A stretch of DNA of 64,000 nt from assembly GCA_006503535.1 (NCBI GenBank), contig QYRS01000003.1:2666001-2730000 (forward strand). Direction: 5' to 3'. Every line of letters begins with the position of its first letter. Position 1 is the stretch's first letter. Under the pieces are notes generated by a model that saw only the letters and a list, made by a program, of their open reading frames with translations, did no database searches and was not told where the DNA came from. A program made the position numbers and the translations under genes. This DNA is from Arthrinium phaeospermum. Lineage: Eukaryota; Ascomycota; Sordariomycetes; Amphisphaeriales; Apiosporaceae. Shown here piece by piece: positions 44,283 to 56,582 of this stretch.

Positions 44283-45710
44283 TCTGGGCGACCGCCAGTC
44301 AAAGGGTGACTGACGCTCTAGATGGAACTAAGCTGGAGGATGAGGTAAATCGTGCGAAGCCCATGGGTGTGGTGAGGTTTTGAGCAGGTTGTGGTGGCGA
44401 GCAAACGGTCGGCTGGTGCGGTATTGGTTGTGTGAGTTGGTTGGTTGGATGGAATGGGCCGGGCAACTTTTGTTTACTTTCTGCAGCGACAGCTCATTGT
44501 TGACATGGGTAGTCGCACCTCTTCTGGAGCCCGGGGCGTGCAGGAGGCAGGAGGAGCACCTGCCTAAAGCGGGGGACCCGTCCGTGTACAGTAGCTAACA
44601 GGCCTAAAGTAGGTAGTCGGTAGGTACGTAGTTCAGTCTGCAGTGCCTAGATTGCCGGTAGCGATTGATTCGTGCCACCCAATTTGTTGATTAGGTACTG
44701 GGCAGTAACTACGATGCTGTACGGAGTACGAAGGTGTTTGTCGTAGCTTGAGGTATAATATAGTGTGTAGTTATACAATTCTATCGGAAGCTCTATCAGC
44801 CATCAACAACACCAATACTCCTGTCTCCCTCAGTGGAACAAACTGGACCCAATGCGAGCGCTATGGACGCACGCACTCACGCACTCGCCCTCACGCTTCT
44901 GCTCACGCACGCACACGCGCACCACCCAGCTCCACGTGCCCTGGAAAAGCGGGTGAAGCTTGGGCGGCGGACGGGGCTCTGCTTTTAATGAGCTGTCTCT
45001 TCCCACTTGCTGGTATCACCGAGCAACCGGGCTAAAATCGCGATTCGCCTGAGCTCGGAGCTCCAACTGAGCCAACTGAGATGAGAGCAAGGAGCTTCGG
45101 CATACATATGTAGTTCATAGCGCACCCGAGTCAGTAGTAATGCATCGCATGCCAATATTGATTGAATCCGCTTTGCAACTTGGGCTTTTCATTCCCTACG
45201 TAGGCAAAGACCTATCGAGTGGCTATCTACAATCCCTTCCAACTGCTGTTCCAACGCCATCGAATCCCATACTAAGTTAAGTGTAATTGAATATACCAGT
45301 GAACAGAACAGCCAACCAGCACCGCACTCAACCAACTCCTCGGCGTGTGCTGGCTCGTATTTGCTTCGATTTGTGCTGCCGTTCGTGCTTCAGAATAAGT
45401 AACATCTCGGGTCCCCGAGGCCGGTCACGTAGACCGGCTCGCCCGCGTGCTGGTGTCACGGGCGGGTCCCGCCATCCCCCAACTCCGTAGCTGGGCGCGG
45501 TTGACGCCGACGCCCCTTTGCCATAGGCATACAATGTGCCAGGCCAGGCGTTTCCATCCCTGTTCTCCATATCTGACAAAAGAAATCCCGAAATGTCGCT
45601 ACGTACTGCGTATATACAGCAAAAAGACTGCTGGAACCCAAACCCGTGGTATCAAACAAGAACTCAAAAAATGCATCACGTGTCGTTGCCTACCCGCGCC
45701 CCGAGCCCTC
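44283..45710. other. intergenic upstream of the Ser/Pro-rich gene and downstream of VeA
   Basis: About 1.4 kb. The left part is presumably promoter of the Ser/Pro-rich gene and has a TACGGAGTA at 44720. The part near 45400-45500 is GC-rich (CGCCCGCGTG, GGCGGGTCCCGCC) with short inverted repeats. No coding signal. Confidence 0.5.
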
Positions 45711-47424
45711 TCAGACTCGCTGTTCTATAATGTGCCCATAGCCGACGCTGTGGTTGCGTCCAAGGTGCAGTCGCTTCCTAGCATAGGCCTCTTGGTCTCG
45801 GATCTCGGCGTACTTGATTTCCTCCGGTGCAGAGGGCACACTGGCTTTCAATAGCGACGGGTCTATAGGCAGCTCGTGGTCGGGATGATACTGCTTCTCT
45901 CCGGTCCCGGCAGCATCGCCTAGCGAGAACTTTTCGACAACGTCGCCCGACGATCTCTTATACTGCAGCTGTGTCGATGAATACCCTGTCAAGAGGTGGT
46001 GGTCGCTATCGAAAGACACGTCCTCCTCCGACAGGCCCCGCTTCGTGGACAGACTACTTTGTGTGGGGTATAAGGGCTTGCCTCCTGACGAGGGGGACAT
46101 GGAGCTGTTGGGGCTCCATACAGGTGACGATTCCGTCTTCGTCGAGGACGTGTTACCGTCAGTGGTAGAAGCGATACTGTGGCGCGCTTGCAGGTGCGGT
46201 TGGATAGGCGGCAACGACACGCCCATGGCGCCCATGGCTGGTCGTCCGCTATTAATGATATGCGGTAGGGACGGCCGGCGATGATCGTCGAAAGAGGCAT
46301 ATGGCCCGGGCCCGCTCGGCGGCGGTGGGTAAGGCGAGGCACGAGGACCAGTTACGGCTGGTGGAGGAGGCGGTGGGGGGTATGAGCTCAATGAACCGTG
46401 ACGGGGATAGGCTCGGATTGGCGTGTTGGGTTCAGATGTTGGCGCCGGTGCCGGGAACGAGCTACTGGGAGGACCAAAGTCGAGTACTCTCTGCTGCGCC
46501 GGGCGGGCAGCAGCAAGCGGCGGTGGCGGCGGCGGATGTTCATATGCAGATGTCCTACGAGAGAAGACCCCCCGGTCGGCACTAGAATGGCTGCCGGACC
46601 GGTCTCTGAATGCGTTGGGTGACTGTGACCGGCGATCTGCCTTCTCACCACCCTTCTCCGGACGTCGACGCATCCGTACATCACGTCGTATGCGAACGCG
46701 GCAGCCTTGCTCAGCCACCGTTCGGCTCAGAGATGTGCTCTCGCCGAGACCAGGGAACTTCTTGGCGCTGTAGACCTGGAAGGTTACCGACTTGACCTCC
46801 ATCATGTGAGTGACAAAACCGTCCGCGGCCTCTTCCGACACGGGCTCCTGCTTCTCCGATCCAAGCGTCAAGTCCTGGGGATCCTTGTTCTTTTCGTACA
46901 GGCGGAAAATGAGCTTGTAGAAACCCTCGTGCCGAACAGAAAGATCCGGGAAGAGGAAGTAACCAGCCGGCTCCGGTCTATCCAAGTAGCAGCAGGCCGA
47001 TACAGGTAACCCTGTCAAGACGGGCGGTGTCGAGGTTGCCTGAGTTTGCACTCGTCCATGGGCAATTGGCCGGGCATTTTCCAGCGAGACGAAGACGAAG
47101 AACTCGGCGGCATAGTCAAAAGTAATGTCCTTGGACTGCTCATAGGTGTCGCCTTCGTAGACGTTCAGCTTCACAATCGGGGGAGGATCCACGGGTCGGC
47201 GGTCAGCGGATGCTACTAGCAGTCAGTCTCAACTTTCTTGGAGAACAGAGAATCATGGCGTGACGGTGATTACATTTGGGGCCGGAGCCGCAGGCTCTGG
47301 CGCGATCGGGCTGTTGTATTACATCAAGGACATAATGCAAGGTCCTGCCACCAACCGTCTTCCGGGCGTGCCTCAGAACCGGACCTTCACAAATGGGGGC
47401 GTTCATGATGGGAGGGCCGGTCAT
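45711..47424 (-). CDS. veA: velvet complex regulator VeA (VE-1)
   Basis: Two exons (47424-47274 and 47212-45711), 550 residues. VeA is the light-responsive velvet protein that enters the nucleus with VelB, binds the methyltransferase LaeA and couples development with secondary metabolism. The 61-bp intron joins ARACGSGPK to SSADRRPVDPPP, exactly reconstituting the conserved velvet block. The velvet domain runs from about residue 18 to 210: LDVIQQPDRARACGSGPK, DITFDYAAEFFVFVSLENARPIAHGR, PVLTGLPVSACCYLDRP, AGYFLFPDLSVRHEGFYKL, VKSVTFQVYSAKKFPGL, and STSLSRTVAEQGCRVRIRRDVRMRRR. That last basic stretch and the N-terminal R-rich block are candidate nuclear signals. The C-terminal half is Pro/Ser-rich (two PPPPPP runs), as in orthologues. 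The start is the first ATG after an in-frame stop; a second ATG six codons on is possible. The upstream tract is long and gene-free, allowing a long leader. Confidence 0.93.
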
Positions 47425-50400
47425 TATCTACATCGCTATCAGCATTCGAGTATGGACAGGTTGTGATTGTTGGAGTGGAAAAAATGCCAAGTAAGCAACA
47501 CGCAATGCAATGCTCACACGGGTCAAGACCCCGCGCGCTCAAAAGGTGGGCAGCGAAATATGGCAGCTGGATGTTCTCACGAAGATGTGGCGAACTTGAC
47601 TTACAGCAGCTACTATTGTGTGAGAGAAAGGTCCAAGCTAAGCAGCCAACATCAACCAAGTTGGCAGCTGGGCCTCCGTGTCCTTGCTGCAGTGGCTTCG
47701 AGGCCGTCTCCAGATGCGGGTTCGTCCAATGGGGTGGAATCAAATCATTAATCGAGTCGGGGTGCGGTTTGTTGTCGAGTTGAGGGCTCCTTTCCTTTGC
47801 GACAAAGTGCGGATTGAAGGTGCGTCGCGACAACCAAATCAAGGACCCAAGGCTCTGGGACAGACAAAGTATGTATTGATGGAGAAGTGAGGAGTGAAGG
47901 GAAGAAGAAAGTGATCCGTAGGTTTGGGCCGAAGGCTATCGGTCGGAAGGTAGGTAAGGTATGAGAACGAACGAATGAACAAATGACGGGTCGGGGGGTG
48001 TGGGTGGGTTATGCTTATGGGGACTGCCTGTATGGGTAACCTAAGGTATTATCCAGTCCTGGGGGGGGGGGTACTGGCTGGGGGGGGGCCGGGCTGCTGG
48101 GTTCAAATGTTCGCAGGAGAAAAGAGGCGAATGGGCCAAAAGCCAAGAGCAGCGAGACAAATCAGATCAGAGGTCAGAAGTGTGCTGGAGTCCCAGTCCC
48201 GGAGTGCTGGTGCCGCAAACTGACTCGAGCGACTTGCTTGATTGGACCCGGCTGTCCGGACTTGCGCGGTTATGGTACCTGCGACCCAAAGGCCAACAGC
48301 AACCGATTGTTCAATCTCACTCTTTTCTTTCTTTCTTTGTGCACTTTCCTGCTCACGCTGACGTCGTGTTTCTCTCGCCCAGAAGTCGGTCCCACCAGGC
48401 TGTGCTTATTTATGATCACTATCCTCGGGCTCTCTTCCTGGGTTTCGTCAACTCTCGAAAATGACAGTTTTCAGCCGCGAGGGCAGACCAAACATCTGAG
48501 AAACCAAGTAAATTACTAAGGGTGCGGATTAGAGCAAAGAGGAAAAGAGCGAAACGATCCAGAAGAGAAGAGGGGGGGCGTGCTAGACTGGATGCTACCT
48601 ACCGGTACCCAGAACCAGAACCAGAACCTATTGACTGAGAGGTAAGTACAGTGTGTGCACGCCGTACCTCCAGCTCCATTAATAAAGTAAGGAGTTGGGA
48701 GTTGGGACGATTGACGGTGCTGGCTGACCCTACACATCGTGCCGTACTGTACAGAGCGGTACTCGTACTGGGGGGGAAGGGTCGACCATTTGGGGATAAA
48801 AGCCCCCGCTCTTTTGTCTAATTCCCGTCAAATGAGAACAGCCCGGCCCCGTCCTCGACGGCCTAACCAATCACAGCGCCCTAAAACCCCCGGTCTCCAG
48901 ACCCACATCCAAGACGACTGCAGGGTGTGGCCCACCCAATCTTACAAGGATCGCAGGCAAGGGGGGATGGGCTGGCAAGGAGCAGCGTCCAGTCGCGAGT
49001 GGGCATCTGGCCCTGATGTCTGGTTCGGGTTTCTGCAACTGACTCCTTGTCTTTCATCTGCTCGTCCGTCCTGCCGGCCCAGATTACCCAAAGCTGCAAA
49101 CGAGTCGCTCAATACCACAAGGACTTTGTCGCATAGCCAAGGCATCCTTACGCGCATTGGGATAGCGCTAGTCCATCGTGAAGGACCAACAACTCGGTCC
49201 GAAACCCTGGGTCCCCTGATAAATAGCACGTAGTAGTAGTGCCTGCACATCACTGGCGAACATGCTATGTGCACTTTCATCTAGGTATGCCTAGTAGTAG
49301 ATAGACTTTAGGTAATGTGAGGATCCGGCACGTCATCCCGCCCATGGTCCAGTTGTGCGACTTGTCCCTGGTCCTGTGTATTGAAGGTCAGAGGTCAGGT
49401 GCCCCAGGACCATGGTCGCGCTGTGTTTATGTTACCATCCATCTCTATTTTGGCCTTAGCATTCATTGGCATTGGTATTAACCTAGCCGATTGCTGCAAT
49501 GGGCTACGGCTATGACATCCAGGTATGATGTATCTCTGCACGGACTTGGGCTGACAAAGAACAAGACCCGCGCAAGATCTGTGGGAGACTGGCAACTGGG
49601 ACGGAGTGCTGAGTGCCTCCCGTTCTATTCCTTCTATTCCGCACGGGAGTACATTATGTAGCACAATTCGCACAAACTAACATGTCCCAACAACACGCAA
49701 CACTGCAACAGGGACGTTTTTCTCCAGTATCCCGGCATCCAGCTTGTTGGTCGGGTGGGTAATGGGCTCACCAGCCAGCAAGCAAGAAATTCCGACTGGG
49801 GTGTGGCTAGGAGTAGCGCCGCCGCGGTGGAGCTTATTTCCCTGTAACCGGCTCGCTGGAGGGTTTCTTTTTTTTTCCTATCCAGCCATCCAGCCTGGTA
49901 CCTGACGGTTGCGATTCAAGTGGGAGATCCTGGCATTTTTACTTCTTACGGTGCCGCAACACCCTCAAACGTTCGGACTGCAAAGTGGGCTTCTCAAGAA
50001 AGTCGTTACGTTAGGGGGGGCGTGCTTGGTGACAGAGCTTGATCTCCCCGGGGGAAAAACTGCAGGCACAAGAGTCATCATCCTCGACTCTGGCGGCTCA
50101 CCTTGTCGAAAGAAGCAACACCACCGCCGGGTTGGTACGGGTACAGATATGGATGGCAATGCATGCTGTATCGGTGCCAATCAAAGCCCCGAACCACCAT
50201 GATGGGTGGGTGTGTTGGTCACTGTATTTGAGCACCGCCCAAGCCATCCACCCAACTGTCGAAGGTTCGCTTAAGCATACTACAACATACTTGTAGACCG
50301 ACCTTCAGGGGGCGGATGTACCCACCTACCTACCTACCTATCTACATACAGTATCTACCTAGGTGTGGCATCAAGGTCAGCAGGTACCATTGGTTGGGTG

Positions 50401-52986
50401 CCTATATTCATCTGTGTCGTGCAGACAGAACTCACCTATCACAATGTGAACGTGCCAGTTACGTCGGCAGTGAACTCTACTCGTATGGGAAGGAAAGCTA
50501 GCTGGGACGCCCGACGCCATGATAGCGGCGCCGCCTGTGAAGTTTGTTTGGTTGTTTGACGCTCGCAGGACGCTTATTAGTCCTGTCGTTGCCCGGGCTA
50601 TGGATGCTGTACACGTGGTGGTGACACACACGCGGCCTTAGGCTTCAGCCAGAGCACGTTTTACTACTACTTGACACTTCGCTGGCAGCTTTCGCAACGC
50701 CTGAGCAGCGCCTAAGAAGCGCCTGGGGGAGGGAAACAGGGCGAGCAATCAGGTACCTACCTGGCGCACTAGACGGCACTCACTCACCTTGCGCAAGGTA
50801 TCATCGGGCCTCGCCATTGATCGAGGCTTGAACTGCCTTGAAGAATCTGGGCGTTCTTCTCCGACGAAGACAATGCCTTTGAAACATTCTCGCCCAATCT
50901 CCTTGCATTGCGCAGTAGTCTAAACGATGGAGATGGAGTTGCGGATGGCGCCTGCGAAGAGCCGAGATTACCATTACTATAAACGGCCGCGGTGATTTGT
51001 TCATATGGGGACCGATTAGGGCGAGAGGCATTGTGGAGCAGGCCGCTGCATGCATTCTCAGAGATGAGGATTTCATACGTGTATGTCAATGGCTAGGTGC
51101 TAGTAGTATTACCGGTTCCTGGGACCCCATCAAACATCTCTTCTCTCAGCCCTGATCGACAATACCCAAGGGAACCTGGCTGGCCGGCTTACAGTAGAGT
51201 TGTCTCGCTGCTCTTTTAGGCGCATCCGCAGAAGCAAGCAGCGGCTCATACGAGTTATACACCACCTACGCCATGGCGGTCGCGCTAATATGCTTGGCGA
51301 GTATAAAACTGTATACCCGGAGTCGAGGAGAGCCGAGAGTCCACTTGTACGCCCACTCACACAATTCCAACCCACCGCGCTGCAGATGTCTCGAGACTCG
51401 ATATCACCAGTAGGAACAGCCTCCGATGCCTCCGCCCGATCCGTTCCTGTGCATGGGTGTTATCTTATAGTAGTAGGTCGGGTGCTCATCTGCCATCGAC
51501 AGCATCTGGCCTCGAAGCAGGGAAGGGAAGGCAGCAGAGCAGAGTACGGAGTATGCCTCAGGATCTGCGGGTGTGTTAGTAAAGTATACTTATGCCAAAG
51601 AGTGTGTGTATGCTACAGTTGGGCGCCTCCCGCCCGCACTGTCTCTTGAGGGCCAGCCAGAGACACGGACCTATAGTTTGATGATCCAATGGCGCTCACC
51701 TCAATCAGTGTTGAGTCAATCAACCCTCCACCCTTCCCCCGGGCTATAGCACGTCCGGTTTACTCTCCCGTTCTAGCATCTTAATTGTGTCGATATAGCC
51801 AGGCCGTCCATATACCCCACACTCATCTCAGTTTATCGAACCATCGTCCCTATCCAGTATCAACTGCCGTTTCATGCACGGGAGGAGCTGCCAATCCTGG
51901 GCGAAAACCGGAGTTCCTACTGTGCAAAATTGCGTGCCAATCCCAATACCGGCGCTCTGCTGCATCTCCATGCACGACTACGTAAAAAAAGCGAGAGCTT
52001 GCCACCTCCCTCGTTTCTGCTGCCACACTGCCAAACCCCAGAGGCCAAGACGGTTTGGGCAACTCTATCGTCGCTAGCGCGAAACGAGAGTCCCTCAGTC
52101 CCAAGTACCGACGGTACCATACCGTACGTAACTGTAGCTTACTTTTTTAGTGTTGGTGCAAGCAAGGGAAAGAATTGCCCGACGACCGGCTCGCCCCAAA
52201 CCCCAAGAACCCTGAGTGCACTATGTCACTATCATCCGATATGGATCAATATGAGATACATACGTACGATCGCAACCCAGCCTGCCGGCCATCTCGACGG
52301 GCATTCTGGCTCGGTGCGATGCGCTGCGATGCGAGATCTTGAGACTACCCTGCTATGCTTTTTGCCGACAATGTTACTGCACCACTTTGTTTATGTTTTT
52401 TTTTTTTTTTTTTCGTTTGCTGCGAAATACAATACGCCCGAAGTATTTCCCTGCTTAGGTAAATGACGTGATCTTGGACCTCCATCTCAATCAAGGAGGG
52501 GCGTTAACCGTCAACTTCGAGGTCACCCGACACTGTCGACTGCAAGGAGAGAGCATTACCCAAGAGGTAAGCAGCAAACAACGGCTGCACATAGCAAAGC
52601 AGTCAGTGGGAGGGGGAAGAAGCTTTGTGCTCCAACAACCTCGACCAACCCAATTGCCGCAGCACCGAAGCTGCGGTTCATGCACATGAACCACCACTCT
52701 GGGACGTCACCAGGCTCGAAACAGCACAAGACAGAACCATCTTGGTTTGTCTCAACCCTAATCCAACTGTCATCGCATGATTTTGGATTTCTCGCCAGCC
52801 ATGGGCGACAAATGCTGGACTGGATTGGGTTCCCGGGATCGTTACAGCTCGAAGCCTCACAGCATCATTAGTTGGTTACTAGTTTGGCCTGAACGGTAGT
52901 GTAAGGAAGAAGGGCCTTCTTTTGGGGGTTGTTTGCTTCGCCTGTACGAGCCAGCCAAAAGATCATGCTACAAATTGTCATGGCCT

Positions 52987-53095
52987 GTAGGTATGTAGTA
53001 GTAAAGTAGAGTACTCCGTAGAGAAACGACAATTGATACTTCAAGCCACCGTCGTAGCAGATCATCGATGATCTGCTACCTACCACCATACCTAC
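52987..53095. repeat. MITE-like element with inverted ends and a 26-bp perfect palindrome
   Basis: GTAGGTATG at 52987-52995 is the exact reverse complement of CATACCTAC at 53087-53095. Between them lies a perfect 26-bp palindrome at 53054-53079 (half-site GTAGCAGATCATC), plus TACTCCGTA at 53012. The sequence could extrude as a cruciform or be a small non-autonomous element; no clear target duplication is seen. Confidence 0.5.
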
Positions 53096-54834
53096 GACAA
53101 CCACCATGGCGGCGTCTGAGCGCGTTCGGCCTTCCTTAGTCGGTCGTACGAGGCCACTTACTCGCGTGATCAGAAAACGTAGTGGTAGCTGGCTCATTAG
53201 GCTGAATGGGTGTACCACGCACAGTGGCTGTACAACAAACTGCTTGCAAAACCGCCTACCTGGGGAGGTGTTGTGCACTCCGCCTCCTCGGATCGCAAGA
53301 GAAAAGGGAGGGGGGCACCAAGAAAAGCGATTCAGCCGCTTCACCTTATCAAGGTTCGTGCTTGGAGTATGGGGATCGAAGCAAGGGGGCCACGGATCTA
53401 AGCAGTTGCGCGATCTGATGGTTTTATCTTTTTCAGGTTTCCCACGAGACTGGTAGCAGCAACCCAGTAAGTACAGTAGCAGCCCACCGGAGGACTGGGC
53501 CATCGGTAGGTAGCTAACCCGAACCACCGGCTTTCGGTATGTGTCTGGTCTGGGAGGGGACAAGAAAGAGACTTTCCCAAGTATCCGCGTTCAACCGGTA
53601 GTGGGCACAGCCCGGGGCACCGTCAAAACTCTCTCGCCGGTAAATTGGGGCCGCTTGAGGCAATTCTGCGTTCATCTGAAGCTTACAGACTCTGGGAAGC
53701 ACCGAACTGTATGCGGAGAAGAGGTGTAAATCCCATCGAGTTCAGGCATCCTGGACGCCAAAGCCAGCACGCTCTCTACGGCGTCGTTCTGGGAGCCGAT
53801 GCGTTCTCTCGTCTCAGCCAGCAGCACCTTGTTGCCCACGTGTGGTTGGTGGCAGGGGCCAACTTGTCACTCTCTCTATGCATCCCGTTGAATGCTCGCG
53901 TCAAACTGCCTCGTGTTGTATCTGGGCGGTATGTAGAGAAAAAGGGCGAGCGAAAAGGTGACTCATGTCAGCAAGCGGTGGCCGCAAGCACGCAATGACA
54001 ACAACCCAGCCCCTTGCTTCTGCTGCTGACGGCATGCTGCCTGGGACTTCTCATGTAGCACAAAGGGGGCTGAACGATATTGTTTGCCTGACTATAGTCC
54101 CTCACCGGTATTTCGGGCTGCTTGCCTGTCTGCCTGGCTGCCTGCCTTTCTGCCTCGACGTCGAGAACTATGAAATCGTTTCCGTGCATGGCCTCGGTGA
54201 GGTAGGGCCGAGAGGTGCTGAGGAGGGAGCGCGGCTAACATACTAACCAGTACCAGATGGTGATGGTGTCTCGTCTTTTGACGGCGTGGCTTCCAAGACG
54301 GCCGTCGAATACGATTTGCCTATGACGGACGAGATTTCAATGTGAGCATCCAGTCCAACACAGGCCAGGAGCATTATGCTTGGTTGCCTGGCACGATTGA
54401 AATTGCTCACCGGTATCTGGTATATTTCCACCTGTTCATAAGTTACTTGAGCCGGATGCAGTCCATTGACACGAGCAAAGCACGTAAACCCATTCGTTGC
54501 TGTTGCCATGCATTCCTGCTCGGTCATCCGCGACCCCTATCATATTGGGAACCGGTGCGACCTCTGTCAGAGAACATAGCCGACGGCGTCGCACCCATCT
54601 GCATGTCTGAAGCAAACCCATTGGGCTGGGCTCGACGAGGGGAGGGCAAGCGAGATCGCACGCAGCCAGCAACCGGCTCTGGTTGGGTGCCACCACGTGG
54701 GGTCCAAGGGCCGCGCCCTGCGCAAAGAACCTGAGACATGCGGTGACCGACCCGGAGTTCGAAACTCTTTTCTTCATTAGCCAAGAAATCTCTTCCAACG
54801 ACGGCTGCCCGCCACTGCCCGCTGCTTGCTTGCT

Positions 54835-54861
54835 TGCTGCTGCTGCTGCTGCTGCTGCTGC
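54835..54861 (+). repeat. (TGC)9 microsatellite
   Basis: Nine tandem TGC units preceded by CTTG repeats, in non-coding DNA. Confidence 0.9.
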
Positions 54862-56582
54862 GGCTGCCCGACAAGTGGGAAGTGAAATAAGATGTGGCGC
54901 CTGCGGGTAGCCGATCGGTGACGAGGAGACGTCGTGGGACGTTGCACGGGCGCAGCGGGAAACCCTTGCTGGCCGGTCCTGGTGGTTGCTGCATTGGGGG
55001 AGGCCATGTCACCCTGGAGAGCCGAGGGAAGCAGTGGAATATGTAATCAATAAAGCGCAGAGAGGAAAGAACAAAGTACATTAGTTTCCTACACCACGCG
55101 AGCATCTTGGGTATCCTGTTGCGTGACTCTGTTATTTCGGATATATCAAACCCCGTGTTTCGTCGAGCTAGAGGGCTGCCTGTTCGCCATTCCATAAGAG
55201 AACTGTTGACCGAATGAATATGAACGGATAAGAGCCAGACCCTTTTCTTCTTACTACTCGCAGTCCCATGTGTCGCCTCACACGGCAGCAGTGAGTAGCA
55301 GTTTCCGGGAACGCGTTCTCAGCGAAGTGGTAGGTAATGGAGGGTCTCACAGATAGACAACACTGTACGATGACAAAAAAGCCGTTTTTGGGGACCTCTT
55401 GATCACACACAGACATCCGCCCTTTTGCGGTCACAGTATCATACGCAGAGCTGTCACGGTTAAGGACGATCACCGCGTGTGGTCTAAAAAAAGAACCATA
55501 TAAACCACCCCTATTCGATGTTTTTGTGGCCAAGATAGGGGTAGCTCGTACATCTTGCCTGATGACTAGGTAACGCCCCGTATAGGGACCATTAAAAACA
55601 CTTCAACCATACTCGGATAATGGAAACGTGATGGGTGTGACTACAGTTGGCCATGTCGGCGCTACTGAGCCTGACTGAAATGGAAGGAGGCACAGGCGCC
55701 TATGCTCTATAACGGCGTCCCAAGTCGTATTTTGTTTCTTGTTATCCGCGATACTCGTTTGAGGGGTGTTTACCAGTTGAGCCAAAGATTGGGACAACGG
55801 ACCGATTGCGGTACCAAGCTCCAACATCATCGACCATTACCCACGAGCCATCGGTTCCCGTGGAATTCGGATTGATGGATCCTATGTGGGACGTTGGAGA
55901 TTGGCATGCTGAGTGACGTACGATGCACCTTGGGTAGGGGTCGTCCATGCAGACATGATGCTCTTTCTTGACTCTGGCATCGGCATGAACCACAGATCCG
56001 CTCGAGATCCGTGTGGATTGGATACCTGCCGGCCCGGATGTGTTTTTGTCACCCCTTTCGCGGACTTTGGCCCACTCACATAACCGGGCAACCCAGACTG
56101 CTAAGAAAGGGCAATGTAATACTGCGCAATGTGTGACAACATAGAAACACCTGTGTAGAACTCATCAGATGTCCCGGCGAAGGCTCGCGTTGAAATGATC
56201 GCTGGACTGGCCCAAGAGTGTGGTAAGCCTGCCCGAGAAAAACAAAACTGTTCGATGTTTAAGAAAGCAGACAGAGAATGTTATTAATATCATTACTATT
56301 ATAGACTAAACATCATAAACGGGGGTATAAATGTGTTAAAGATCGTGTATCGTGAGAGTCAATGAGTGTTTGGGTATCATAAAGTCAATAACGAGTGAGA
56401 GCAAGGGATATCTTTTGGGAACGCCGCCGGTCTTTCCGATCATGCCGAGGTACTTCGAGCTTCAGCAACAGCATGGTAGTCCCCGAAGTCCCGTGGTATC
56501 CCTTTGATGGGCGTACAAGGACGGCCATTCTGAGGAGGCACGAACCCTCCTCAGTTTTTCACGGAAGGAGCCCGCCCACCAT

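Larger units (their letters stand above)
47425..56582. other. 9-kb gene-poor tract upstream of veA
   Basis: I find no convincing gene. Frames are short, dispersed and without conserved motifs. The first 1-1.5 kb on the left presumably holds the veA promoter and leader. Visible structure: G11 and G9 runs near 48061-48087, a CCTA-rich repeat near 50320-50350, a T18 run at 52396-52413, an inverted-repeat element at 52987-53095, a TGC microsatellite at 54835, and TACGGAGTA motifs at 51545 and 53012. Small genes with several introns cannot be excluded without transcripts. Confidence 0.45.

Noticed and set aside
45400..45490. GC-rich hairpins as a structured RNA or rDNA fragment
   Set aside because: The inverted repeats are short and no match to 5S, snRNA or tRNA signatures is visible.
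50784..51089. 101-codon minus-strand frame ending at a GTGAGT donor-like site
   Set aside because: Its composition is plausible, but no continuing exon, motif or conserved segment could be found on either side.
52868..53563. 231-codon minus-strand frame
   Set aside because: It overlaps the palindromic element, has no recognisable features and sits in low-complexity intergenic DNA.
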